Assembly: GCA_025774845.1 (NCBI GenBank)
Contig: JALGZP010000047.1
Span: 1 to 40,134, forward strand
Reading direction: 5' to 3'
Length of the DNA: 40,134 nucleotides
Source of the DNA: a bacterium
Lineage (GTDB): Bacteria; Arandabacterota; Arandabacteria; Arandabacterales; Arandabacteraceae
Shown: in pieces, positions 31,757 to 39,401 of the stretch
Position numbering within the stretch: position 1 is the first letter of the stretch
Layout: every line of letters starts with the position of its first letter
Translations under genes and position numbers: made by a program
The notes under the pieces: generated by a model
What the model was told of the DNA's origin: nothing
The model's input: only the letters and a program-made list of their open reading frames with translations
Database searches by the model: none

Positions 31757-32473
31757 GTGTGGATTGGAGACACAGTGCAGGAGTGGATAAACCAAGCACT
31801 TGAGACGCCGGGAGTGGGTATCACACTACTGGCAGCATTGCTGTTTTTGGGCCTATTGAGCGCAGCGGCCTCGGCCTGCTGCAGTCTTCCGGTGATTGGG
31901 GCCATAGCTGGATACGTCGGGGCCAGCGAGAGCAACAGAAAGCGTGATATCAAGGTTGCCGCGTTGAGTTTTGTCGTGGGGTCCGTATTAGCATTAGCAG
32001 TGATCGGCGCCGCCATGGGGCTTGCAGGCCAGCTTGTCGGTGAGAGCTTCGGTCGCTACAGCAAGCTGGTGGTTGGCTTGGTATTGGTGCTCTTTGGGCT
32101 GATAAGTTTGGGGCTCTTCCCATTCAAGCTGCCATCATTCCGGTTCTCGGGCAAAACGAACGCAAGGGGAGCGCTGGGAGCTGTGATTCTGGGCTCTGCG
32201 CTGGGTGGATCAACAGCTACATGTGCCGTGTCATGTTGCAGTCCGGCCCTTCTGGCAATTCTCGGGGTAGTAGCTCTTCGGGGGCAGGTGGCTAAGGGGG
32301 CATTGGTAATGGCAGTGTTTGGCTTAGGCTTCAGCATTCCAATGGTTGCGGTGCTCCTGGGGGCCAGTCTCGGAAGTTGGGTGCTGAAAGCGACCAGGAT
32401 TATGCCTGTAGTAAAGGTTGTGGGAGGTCTGGTGATGCTTGGGGTGGGGTTCTATTTCCTCGTGACAATATAG
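31757..32473 (+). CDS. CcdA/DsbD-like membrane protein with cysteine pairs in its helices
   Basis: About 238 residues with six hydrophobic helices in two halves, the plan of the CcdA/DsbD transmembrane family that passes electrons across the membrane. The first half has LLSAAASACCSLPVIGAIAG (Cys41, Cys42) and the second STATCAVSCCSPALLAILG (Cys156, Cys160, Cys161). CcdA normally has one Cys per half; here they are doubled, as in soft-metal carriers such as MerT. The half-repeat is visible by eye, with cysteines near the N-terminal end of a helix in each. Start: the frame is open from 31682, but that part overlaps the previous gene; GTG 31757 follows the previous stop by 2 nt, and AGGT lies upstream. 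It is the third gene of the thiol operon and probably works with its Cys-rich neighbours. Confidence 0.75.
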   Translation: MWIGDTVQEWINQALETPGVGITLLAALLFLGLLSAAASACCSLPVIGAIAGYVGASESNRKRDIKVAALSFVVGSVLALAVIGAAMGLAGQLVGESFGRYSKLVVGLVLVLFGLISLGLFPFKLPSFRFSGKTNARGALGAVILGSALGGSTATCAVSCCSPALLAILGVVALRGQVAKGALVMAVFGLGFSIPMVAVLLGASLGSWVLKATRIMPVVKVVGGLVMLGVGFYFLVTI

Positions 32474-32487
32474 GCAAGGACAAATCG

Positions 32488-32697
32488 ATGAGTGGCTCAT
32501 GCTGCGGCCCGGAGTCCAAATGCTGGGATAGCATACCTGACCACCACATATGCAAGATGACACAGCCGGTGGGGAAGTTTGATTTGGCTAAGGTGATCGA
32601 GCTGGTTAACAATCCCGAGTACATATGCAGATGCTGTGGTCGTAGCGCAAATGAAGCAGATAACCTGTGCAGCCCCGTACCGTTGAAGGAAACCTAG
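32488..32697 (+). CDS. Small 8-Cys protein, last gene of the thiol operon
   Basis: A 69-residue protein (MSGSCCGPESKCW start) with Cys5, 6, 12, 22, 47, 49, 50 and 61. The end ICRCCGRSANEADNLCSP follows a C-x-x-C-G-R-x-A ... L-C-x-P pattern that I associate with small zinc-ribbon-like proteins of anaerobes. The N-terminal SCCGP resembles the CCGP motifs at the N-terminus of the other Cys-rich protein in the operon, so the two may bind the same ligand. The start ATG follows AAGGA at 7 nt, 14 nt after the preceding gene. It may act as a cytosolic metal(loid) sponge or delivery protein; that is inference. The long frame that begins upstream at 32377 is out-of-frame noise. Confidence 0.75.
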   Translation: MSGSCCGPESKCWDSIPDHHICKMTQPVGKFDLAKVIELVNNPEYICRCCGRSANEADNLCSPVPLKET

Positions 32698-32780
32698 GAA
32701 TGAGAACCTCCGGGCTGATTCATACCTTGCTCTTCCGCTACGGATCAGCTTCCCAAGCGTTCAGCCCCTCAGGAAAGTGG

Positions 32781-32865
32781 TGGCTCCCCGGGCAAATGTC
32801 TGAAAGCGCGATTCTGTGGGATATCGTGGTAACTGCGGTGAAGCTGAGCGCCAGAGGGCATGCAC
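32781..32865 (+). repeat. Dispersed repeat, copy D
   Basis: Core TGGCTCCCCGGGCAAATGTC, then TGAAAGCGCGATTCTGTGGGA. Its second half ends GAGCGCCAGAGGGCATG, just before the stop of the minus-strand gene at 32869. Confidence 0.85.
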
Positions 32866-32868
32866 CCA

Positions 32869-34335
32869 CTACTGGCGCCTCGTGACCTCCCACTCACCGC
32901 GCATTCCCAGAACGTGGAGGGCTACGATCTCTCCGTCGGCGTCACGCTCGAAGCGGATCTTGGCCTGGGGAAGCCTCTTCAACGTGAATGAATCCGGCTC
33001 GTCGGCAGCGACCATCTTCAGCTTCGGGCCACCCGTGCGCTGAAGGTAGAGCCCGTCATCTTCCAGTGTGATGGAACGGTATTCGAACGCACCGACGTAC
33101 TCCACCAGCGCATCTGCGTCCACTACCGGGGGCTCGTCCAGGCGGGTGAGGTCCTCCTCCAGCCCGCGAATCAGGTCGGCCAGCTCCTCGGCACGTTCTT
33201 GCTCCACGCCACCGTCATTCAGAATCCGTTCGAGTGCCATCTTGTGGGCGAGAGTCTGCGCCTTCTCCGATGAACAACCGGTCGTCGGGATCACCCCGAC
33301 GCCTTCCCAGCCACCGCCTGTTCTGGGGTGTACCGGACGGAAGTCGGGGATGAAAGCGCTGAATCCTGCCCCGATGGCATGCACGCCCCCTCCGTGCCCT
33401 GCACCACCAGTCGTCTCTCCGATGAGCTCGGCGCGACCGTGATGTTTCAGGTTGTAAGAGAACTCCTCGCACCCTGAACCGGTAAAGGAACTGATCAACA
33501 GGTACACCGGGACTTCGGGACGGTGCATTCCCGGAATCTCACCCAGTGTGTACGCAGAATCGGGTTCGGAATGCCCGTGATAGTAAGTGATCAGGTGCAT
33601 CGGTTCGGGCGGAAAGAGATAACTCGTGACGAAGTGGACCATGTCCGGGGTACCCCCGGCACAGGAGCGGAGGTCGAAGATGAGAGCATCGGCGTCCGAA
33701 ACGGCCTCCATCGCCCTCACGGCAATCTCTTCTTCACGTTCGCGGGGAAGGAACAGACGAATGTCCAGGTATCCGACATTGCCCGCGAGCACCTTCGCTT
33801 CGAGGACTCCCCTGACCCCATCAAAGACCCCGCTGTCAGACCCAGTGCCGCGCTGTTTCTCGTTACGGCCGGCCGATTCTTCGGTCTCCCGGACGACAAT
33901 CTTCACATCTCCCACACCACCATCCCGCACACGCTTTACGGGGTGGCGTCCCGCGACGGCGCCGTCGGCTCCGAAACTCACGCGAAGGTGCTTATCTCCG
34001 GTCAACGCATACATGTCACGTGTGAGCGCCGCCGCGAACGCCGCCGGCGCGATATCCTCGTCGTAATGTCCCGCGGCAAGATTAGCGCGCAACATCTGTT
34101 GGACCTCGGTCGCCGTTTCGGGAATGACGTATAGATCGTCCAGTAGCACCGCAATGTCCTCGATCACCTCGGCGCGCACTTCGGGCGTGACTTCCGTCGG
34201 TTGAGGTGTGGCGAAAGAGGGGGATACCGCAAGAAGAACCGTGAGGATCAGGAGTGATGTCATCGATCTAGCTCCCGGAAGGTGACCACTGTCAGACGTT
34301 CTCCCACGGTGATAGGCAGAGAAGTAGTTATGCAT
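32869..34335 (-). CDS. Exported S41-family peptidase (tricorn/IRBP-like) with a C-terminal beta domain
   Basis: A signal peptide (MTSLLILTVLLAVSPSFA) is followed by a helical N-terminal domain (RAEVIEDIAVLLDDLYVIPE) and then the peptidase core. ALTGDKHLRVSF contains the expected His, NVGYLDIRLF leads to the central sheet, LIFDLRSCAGGTPDMV follows, and SSFTGSGCEEFSYNLK holds the predicted catalytic Ser (about 287); LIGETTGGAGHGGG adds a Glu. There is no PDZ domain, which fits the IRBP/tricorn-like branch rather than the CtpA type. Residues of about 405-485 form a beta domain (YVGAFEYRSITLEDDGLYLQ) of the DUF3471 type. Start: AGGAGG is ideally spaced to ATG 34335, but GGGAG 8 nt before ATG 34263 gives a cleaner signal peptide, so both are possible. 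Confidence 0.86.
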   Translation of the reverse strand: MHNYFSAYHRGRTSDSGHLPGARSMTSLLILTVLLAVSPSFATPQPTEVTPEVRAEVIEDIAVLLDDLYVIPETATEVQQMLRANLAAGHYDEDIAPAAFAAALTRDMYALTGDKHLRVSFGADGAVAGRHPVKRVRDGGVGDVKIVVRETEESAGRNEKQRGTGSDSGVFDGVRGVLEAKVLAGNVGYLDIRLFLPREREEEIAVRAMEAVSDADALIFDLRSCAGGTPDMVHFVTSYLFPPEPMHLITYYHGHSEPDSAYTLGEIPGMHRPEVPVYLLISSFTGSGCEEFSYNLKHHGRAELIGETTGGAGHGGGVHAIGAGFSAFIPDFRPVHPRTGGGWEGVGVIPTTGCSSEKAQTLAHKMALERILNDGGVEQERAEELADLIRGLEEDLTRLDEPPVVDADALVEYVGAFEYRSITLEDDGLYLQRTGGPKLKMVAADEPDSFTLKRLPQAKIRFERDADGEIVALHVLGMRGEWEVTRRQ

Positions 34336-34545
34336 AGTTTCCCTCCTCATTCAGGAATTGAGAATGATCTGGATCGCTTTGCCCCTGAACAGCAACATTG
34401 GAGTTCCATCTAACTGCTTGGTGTTCATCCTAAAGGTATGATTCCATTCAGCAAATGGCAACCGGGAGATACGCACATATTCACACTTCGGAAATCTGCA
34501 TAATCGTCACAAAGATGTAAGATCACTTCAAGAGGGAAACTCAGG

Positions 34546-34650
34546 CTTTCAGACATTGGAGTGGCTCCCCGGGCTGCCATCCCAAAGCGCGATTCTGTGG
34601 GACTGTCTTGCCCTCGGGATCAGGCGAATCGCGAGAGGTCAGACAAAGAT
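34546..34650 (+). repeat. Dispersed repeat, copy E
   Basis: The left arm CTTTCAGACATT (34546-34557) is present, followed by the core TGGCTCCCCGGGCTGCCATC, where the right arm has decayed to CCCAAAGCG. The TGTGGGA block and a second half (GGCGAATCGCGAGAGGTC) are retained. It lies between divergent genes. Confidence 0.8.
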
Positions 34651-34661
34651 CGCTGTATCCG

Positions 34662-34712
34662 CTTAGATGGCTCTCCGGGCAGATGTCTGAGAGCGTGGTC
34701 TTGTGGGTAGGG
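34662..34712 (+). repeat. Dispersed repeat, copy F
   Basis: Core TGGCTCTCCGGGCAGATGTC, then TGAGAGCGTGGTCTTGTGGG. A shortened left arm (CGCTTAGA) precedes it. It follows copy E by a few bases, making a tandem pair. Confidence 0.75.
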
Positions 34713-34812
34713 CCTGTGTGGGATCCCTCGGGGCATAGCCACACTGGTATTCCCCTATCCCAACCACTTTGAGGGGCATCTTGTCTTCTCCGGTCCCCAA
34801 CTGGATTAGCAC

Positions 34813-34841
34813 TTGCAAGGTACATATCTTTCTGGTATCAT
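34813..34841 (+). promoter_or_regulatory. Promoter candidate upstream of a small ORF and the beta-helix gene
   Basis: TTGCAA (34813-34818), 17 nt, TATCAT (34836-34841). Both hexamers are good. A partial repeat-like sequence (GATGGATTGCGAGAAGG, about 34852-34868) follows it. Confidence 0.6.
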
Positions 34842-34892
34842 ACCTTCGCTAGATGGATTGCGAGAAGGACCCTGGTTAAAGGGACGAGACAG

Positions 34893-35057
34893 ATGATGCT
34901 TCCCGTGGATCTAGGCCTGCTCCTTGTTGCTGCAGTTACTCTGTTACAGTCCGCCCATCGGCGGTATCGCGATTCCTTTCACACCTTCTACAGTCAAATG
35001 GATACCGCACTGAGTGAAAGCGCCGGCCAGGCTCTAGAGTCTGTGGCGTCTGCGTAG
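34893..35057 (+). CDS. Small hypothetical protein, 54 aa
   Basis: ATG-ATG then LPVDLGLLLVAAVTLLQS, a short hydrophobic segment, followed by a charged and polar stretch (AHRRYRDSFHTFYSQMDTAL, SESAGQALESVASA) up to TAG at 35055-35057. A good promoter lies about 50 nt upstream, and the ribosome-binding site is weak (AAAGGG about 10 nt away). A membrane-anchored micropeptide is possible, but so is chance: no homologue can be checked here, and the sequence looks partly random. Confidence 0.35.
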   Translation: MMLPVDLGLLLVAAVTLLQSAHRRYRDSFHTFYSQMDTALSESAGQALESVASA

Positions 35058-35131
35058 TTCCCACTAGGCTGCCCTTCCCGTGGCAGACAGGGGCCCGAGT
35101 GCCCAAGCCTGCGAGGTGATCAGCCCAAAGG

Positions 35132-35161
35132 AGGTGCGTAATCATGAGGTGCGTAATCATG
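35132..35161 (+). repeat. 15-bp tandem duplication at a start codon
   Basis: AGGTGCGTAATCATG occurs twice back to back, so the ribosome-binding site (AAAGGAGG at 35127-35134) is followed by two in-frame ATG starts, 35144 and 35159. The duplication adds five residues at the N-terminus. Confidence 0.9.
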
Positions 35162-36961
35162 AGGACTATGTCTCTTTGTATCATCTGTACGTCGCTTCTG
35201 TGTCTGATGTTTCATGGAGCAACTGAAGCGGCGACATTCACCGTTACTGACACAATCGATGCCGGCCCAGGTAGTCTGAGAGATGCGATTTTCCAGGCCA
35301 ACTCTACTGTTCCCACAGCTGACACGATCCTCTTCAACATTCCATATGCTGGTGTGCAGAGAATCTTTCTTAGCTCACAACTTCCAGCACTCACGGATAC
35401 GGCCGGGGTGTTCATTGACGGTCTGAGTCAGCCTGGAGCGAGTGCCGGTAAACAGCCACCCTCATCGGCCAATATTCTTATTGAGATTGATGGGTCGTTG
35501 GCCGGGCCGGCGTATGGCCTTCTCATCACGTCTCCCAACAACACCATCCAGGGACTCTCAATAGGCAAGTTCGAGCAGAGTGGAGTCTGCATCCGGGGGA
35601 TGCCTTACCCCACACGTAGCAATCTCATCTACTGCAACTTCATAGGGACGGATGCAGTCGGTACCGATTCACGTCAGAACGGCTGGAACCAACTAGGCCC
35701 TTGGTCCGGGGTTGAGATCGTTGCGCCCAGTGCTCTGGACTATGCTGATCGGAACACGGTCTGGGCCAATCTCATATCCAGTAACTGGGCCAACGGTGTC
35801 TGTATCGGCGGCAATTGCCAGGCCTACTGGAATCTTGTGGAGGGCAACTACATAGGCACTGAGGTGACGGGCATGTGGAGCCTCGGAAACACCCGCTGCG
35901 GTCTGGTGCTGGACGATGGGGCACACCTGAATACCATACGTTCGAATCTCATATCGTACAATGGGACTGATGGTATCGCTATCCTCGGCAACTCCGCGAC
36001 AGTACCTCCTCATTATACTCAGAATAACTACGTCCTCGACAACCTAATCGGAGTTGCTCAGGATATGGCCACACCTGCGCCCAATGGGATGGCCGGTGTA
36101 AACATCGGAGGATACAGTAACCTGTTCTTCGAGGGGCATGCTGTGAATAACTCGATCGGGCCGACCAACACCATCGCGCATAACGCGTGGGAGGGCATAC
36201 GAATTGGCGAACACTGGAGCGACACCACCAATGCTGACGGCAACCATATTTGGCGGAACGCGATTTATGACAATGGGTATCTGGGAATCGACCTTAATGT
36301 TGATGGGGTTACGCCCAATGATCCTGGGGATACGGTTGATACCGGGGCCAATCAGGAACTGAACTTCCCATGGATAATCATCGCGTATGATAGCGCCGGC
36401 CAAACGACGGTAGTCGGAACGGTCGACATCGACTCAGATCCCACGCTGGCGATAGTTGAAGTCTTCAAAGCCAGGTTGGATCCAACAGGGTATGGTGAAG
36501 GCGCCGTGTACCTGGGTTCCGCAACCCCAAATGCGAGTGGGACCTGGATGCTCATCGTTACCGGACTGGCAGCGGGAGATTCCCTGACGGCAACCACGAC
36601 CGATGCAAGCAGCAACACATCAGAATTCTCACCGTGTAGAGAGATTGAAGATGCCCTGGCCAGAGTCAATGGTGAGATCGAACCCTCAGGCCGCATGCTC
36701 GTCGCCGGTCCCAATCCGACTCCAGGTGTTGTCTCAGTCAGATATGCTACGTCCACGGCTGCTCATATCAGACTCAGTGTTTACGATGCATCTGGAAGGC
36801 TGGTCAGGAACCTGGTCGATGTGCACAAGCCCAGGGGTGAACACACAGTGATTTGGGATGGCAAAGACGGCTTCGGCAATTGGCCCGCAAGTGGCATCTA
36901 TTTTATAGAGCTAGAATCCGCAGAGCGCACCAGAGCCACAAAGATCGTGCTCATACGATAA
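35144..36961 (+). CDS. Secreted parallel beta-helix protein with FlgD-like/secretion-tail domain
   Basis: A signal peptide (MRTMSLCIICTSLLCLMFHG) is followed by a long right-handed beta-helix. The N-cap reads TFTVTDTIDAGPGSLRDAI, VFIDGLSQPGASAG is the family turn, and repeats of N-x-I-x-G-x/N-x-I-x-x-N occur (NTIQGLSIGKF, NLIYCNFIGTDAVGT, NTIRSNLISYNGTDGIAILG, NNSIGPTNTIAHNAWEGIRI). Beyond about residue 400 there is an Ig-like region (TVVGTVDIDSDPTLAIVEVF). At 515-605 is a FlgD-Ig-like end (SVRYATSTAAHIRLSVYDAS, GRLVRNL, ASGIYFIELES), the same tail type as in the BNR protein. Such proteins are carbohydrate-active or adhesive surface proteins; no catalytic site is recognised. Start: ATG 35144 has AAAGGAGG at 9 nt; ATG 35159 lies in the duplicated copy. 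Confidence 0.88.
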   Translation: MRCVIMRTMSLCIICTSLLCLMFHGATEAATFTVTDTIDAGPGSLRDAIFQANSTVPTADTILFNIPYAGVQRIFLSSQLPALTDTAGVFIDGLSQPGASAGKQPPSSANILIEIDGSLAGPAYGLLITSPNNTIQGLSIGKFEQSGVCIRGMPYPTRSNLIYCNFIGTDAVGTDSRQNGWNQLGPWSGVEIVAPSALDYADRNTVWANLISSNWANGVCIGGNCQAYWNLVEGNYIGTEVTGMWSLGNTRCGLVLDDGAHLNTIRSNLISYNGTDGIAILGNSATVPPHYTQNNYVLDNLIGVAQDMATPAPNGMAGVNIGGYSNLFFEGHAVNNSIGPTNTIAHNAWEGIRIGEHWSDTTNADGNHIWRNAIYDNGYLGIDLNVDGVTPNDPGDTVDTGANQELNFPWIIIAYDSAGQTTVVGTVDIDSDPTLAIVEVFKARLDPTGYGEGAVYLGSATPNASGTWMLIVTGLAAGDSLTATTTDASSNTSEFSPCREIEDALARVNGEIEPSGRMLVAGPNPTPGVVSVRYATSTAAHIRLSVYDASGRLVRNLVDVHKPRGEHTVIWDGKDGFGNWPASGIYFIELESAERTRATKIVLIR

Positions 36962-36992
36962 GACCAAAGGAGGTTTTACCTTCGATACGAAA

Positions 36993-37052
36993 TGGCTCCC
37001 CGGACAAATGTCTGAAAGCGCGGTTTTGTGCGATCGCGCGGCTCGTCGAGGG
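36993..37052 (+). repeat. Dispersed repeat, copy G
   Basis: Core TGGCTCCCCGGACAAATGTC, then TGAAAGCGCGGTTTTGTGCGA. The second half is shortened (CGCGCGGCTCGTCGAGGG). It lies between convergent genes, just before the stop at 37062. Confidence 0.85.
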
Positions 37053-37061
37053 TGAAGGCTG

Positions 37062-38132
37062 CTAATCGACGACGGCGTTCATAATACCAGTGAAGAGCTC
37101 ATCAAAACGAGATGCCAGAGCCCTGCTGTTACTGTACGAATCCGCCGTAATCACGACCACTATGTGTTCTTCCGGGACTATATAGATCAGTTGCCCCCCG
37201 TGGCCGCTTGCATAGAAGGTCCCCTGCTCTTCCCATGGATACCAGTAGTATCCATAGGTTTGATGTGATGTCTGCTCTTTCGTGGACTCAGATATCCACT
37301 CAGCCGAAACGATCTCCTCACCATCCCACACCCCATCTTGGACCATTAATCTCCCGACCTTGGCCATATCTCTCGGTCTTAACCACAAACCGAAAGCCCC
37401 AAATGTAAGACCATCCCGGTGTGTTTCCCATTGGTACCGGGTGATTCCAAGGGGCCCGAAGAGATTCTCTACGGCGAATTCCTCTTCCGACACACCGGCC
37501 ACTCTCTGAATAACACCGGAGAGAATCTGAGGATTCCCGTCGCCGTAGTACCAGTCGGTCCCGGGGAGAAACACCAGCGGCTTGTGTAAGACATACTTAA
37601 GGCTGCTTCCGCCGTAGTTGAAGAGTTTCTCTGTATGTTCATCGTTGTCGAAGTCGAGGCCTGTCTCCATTGTCAAGACATGGTGAAGCGTGATTTCTCG
37701 CTTGCGCGTATCATTGTCAAAGTACTCGGGGATGAAGTGATAGACCGTCTGGCCTACCGAGTCAATCAGACCCTTATCGATGGCAATACCCACCAGTATA
37801 GAAGTAATGCTTTTGGTGGCCGACTGGATACTGTGAAATGTGTCCCTTTCGTTCTTGTCCCTGCAATATGCCTCAGCCACAAGTTTGCCATTTCTGACAA
37901 CAAGCAGGCTGTGTATTGTAGGATATAAATCTTCAGAGTAAAACCTCCTGTAAACCCTGGTGATACTGTCCTCATCGAAACCCTGTTCCTCGGGCGTTGA
38001 TATCTCCCAACCATCACCGATGTCTTCAGGTGCGTAATCATCATATGGCAGTTTTATATCCAGATCGCCCAGACAACCCAGAAACATACTGACAAGAAGA
38101 GTCGTAGCCAATACCGAACGCCTGGATCCCAT
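37062..38132 (-). CDS. Serine hydrolase lipoprotein (beta-lactamase / D-peptidase fold)
   Basis: A lipoprotein signal (MGSRRSVLATTLLVSMFLGC, Cys20) leads to a class C type catalytic domain. SIQSATKSITS contains the S-A-T-K motif (Ser104, Lys107), the tyrosine region reads TDWYYGDGNPQILSGV, and GHGG near the end is the third motif. LRPRDMAKVGRLMVQDG is a typical helix of the family. It resembles the EstB/AmpC-like esterases and D-peptidases and should not be called an antibiotic-resistance gene from this evidence. The longest frame opens at 38189, but that would overlap the upstream barrel gene; ATG 38132, with AGGAA about 9 nt upstream, gives the clean lipoprotein signal. It is the second gene of a two-gene minus-strand unit (28 nt gap). 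Confidence 0.88.
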   Translation of the reverse strand: MGSRRSVLATTLLVSMFLGCLGDLDIKLPYDDYAPEDIGDGWEISTPEEQGFDEDSITRVYRRFYSEDLYPTIHSLLVVRNGKLVAEAYCRDKNERDTFHSIQSATKSITSILVGIAIDKGLIDSVGQTVYHFIPEYFDNDTRKREITLHHVLTMETGLDFDNDEHTEKLFNYGGSSLKYVLHKPLVFLPGTDWYYGDGNPQILSGVIQRVAGVSEEEFAVENLFGPLGITRYQWETHRDGLTFGAFGLWLRPRDMAKVGRLMVQDGVWDGEEIVSAEWISESTKEQTSHQTYGYYWYPWEEQGTFYASGHGGQLIYIVPEEHIVVVITADSYSNSRALASRFDELFTGIMNAVVD

Positions 38133-38160
38133 TGTCACTCGTTCCTGTTCACCGGACCTC

Positions 38161-38952
38161 TCAGAAAACAAAGCCGGCCCCAAAGACATGAGTCAGAATT
38201 GTCAGGTCCTTGGAGTACGGGACGCTGTTACTTGTGTAGCTGAATCGCCAGTACAAGCGTTGTGTGAATCTACGACTGTATCTGAAAGTGTATCCCAGGT
38301 TGATATTGAACACGAAATGCTCGTGAACAGATGTCAGCCTCAGGTTGCTGTGAAGTTCGTCAACGACCCATGAGAACTTCGGGTTAGCAACTTTATAGAG
38401 AAACCGTTCAGGTGGCCTTGAAATCAAGGCTACCACCGGAGTAGCGATTTCAAGAAAAAGTTCGCTGTCGCGAGAGTTCCGATAGGTCAGGATGCCGTCA
38501 ATTCCAAGATAGTATGCGGTCAGCCAGTAGAGGTGACTATCATCCCAATTATCAAACCACTCATGATGCATATCCAGACCGGTTATGCCGCCTAGGAACA
38601 GCGAGAGTTCCTGGTTGATGTTTCTGACCTTCCGCGCATATCTGTAAGTCAGAGATGGGTTGGCGGCAAATGAAGACTTGTCGGGATCGTAACGGCTCTT
38701 AAGCGTGCTGAAAATGAGGTAGAACTCGACCTTCTGCCTTGATATCTCTCCAATCCTCTCATAAGAGATGCCACCGGAGGCAAGAGTGCCTCGATGCCTG
38801 ATGTTGTTCAAAGCATTCTCTCTCATCTGGTATTCAGCAACACCGAGAGAAAATCCGAGGTCCGTGCCACCGGGTTCAACAGTGTCTTGGGAAAAAGCTA
38901 TGCCTTGGCCAAGAAGTATGATGACCTGTATGCAAACCAGTTCTTTCCTCAT
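38161..38952 (-). CDS. Predicted outer-membrane beta-barrel protein, unknown function
   Basis: A 263-residue protein with a signal peptide (MRKELVCIQVIILLGQGIAF, about 21 residues). The body alternates polar and hydrophobic residues in strand-length blocks: GISYERIGEISRQKVEFYLI, NPSLTYRYARKVRNINQELS, LFLGGITGLDMHHEWFDNW and FVFNINLGYTFRYSRRFTQR, and it ends in Phe (GAGFVF), as outer-membrane proteins often do. I recognise no specific family. It is followed after 28 nt by the lipoprotein serine hydrolase, so the two are probably co-transcribed and may act together at the outer membrane. No clear ribosome-binding site precedes the ATG. Confidence 0.7.
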   Translation of the reverse strand: MRKELVCIQVIILLGQGIAFSQDTVEPGGTDLGFSLGVAEYQMRENALNNIRHRGTLASGGISYERIGEISRQKVEFYLIFSTLKSRYDPDKSSFAANPSLTYRYARKVRNINQELSLFLGGITGLDMHHEWFDNWDDSHLYWLTAYYLGIDGILTYRNSRDSELFLEIATPVVALISRPPERFLYKVANPKFSWVVDELHSNLRLTSVHEHFVFNINLGYTFRYSRRFTQRLYWRFSYTSNSVPYSKDLTILTHVFGAGFVF

Positions 38953-39401
38953 TCTGCTATACCCGCCATGACCTCTGCACCGCTTAGCGTCCCATGCTCA
39001 AGCCAATACATCTGAACTGACACTCGGTAGCATAAGCCATCTCACGAGCCAGCGCAACGGACTTTCCTCGGGTTGAACTGTTTGAAAGGGACAATAAGGA
39101 AGCGCTATAGAGAGTTGGGCTAACGGCACGCGCCAATACGCGCTTTCAGACATTGAAGTGGCTCCCCGGACAAATGTCTGAAAGCGTGGTCTTGTGGGAT
39201 CTGAAAGCGTGGTCTTGTGGGATAGTGTCCTGGTTGTGATAAGGCGGATTGCGAGAGGGCGCGTGAGGTTATCGGCTTCACCCGCCCCAATCAGCTTCCG
39301 AAGTGCAGCTTAGATTATAACCCCTCCGTGTCCGGATTTCGCTCACGGCAAACACATGCCAGAACTTCCTCATCGGTAGACTCCATACGATCCCTACTTC
39401 C
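38953..39401. other. Intergenic region holding the best-preserved dispersed repeat
   Basis: About 450 nt between two minus-strand genes. It holds repeat copy H (39141-39280) and otherwise no recognised gene. A weak 5-bp inverted repeat (CCGTG/CACGG) lies near 39328-39350. Confidence 0.6.
39141..39280 (+). repeat. Dispersed repeat, copy H, with perfect inverted repeat and internal tandem duplication
   Basis: Arms CGCTTTCAGACATT (39141-39154) and AATGTCTGAAAGCG (39173-39186) are perfectly complementary over 14 bp around an 18-nt loop holding TGGCTCCCCGG. The block CTGAAAGCGTGG plus TCTTGTGGGAT is duplicated in tandem (39178-39200, 39201-39223). The second half ends GGCGGATTGCGAGAGGGC. Confidence 0.92.

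Noticed and set aside
31757-32473. Naming this gene arsG
   Set aside because: ArsG proteins as I remember them carry an SPCPLATN-type motif; here the motifs are ACCSLP and SCCSPA. Only the general CcdA-like fold is supported.
19998-39280. A CRISPR array or integron attC array made of the dispersed repeat
   Set aside because: Copies are kilobases apart with whole genes of both directions between them; no regular spacers, no cas or integrase gene, and no attC core sites are visible.
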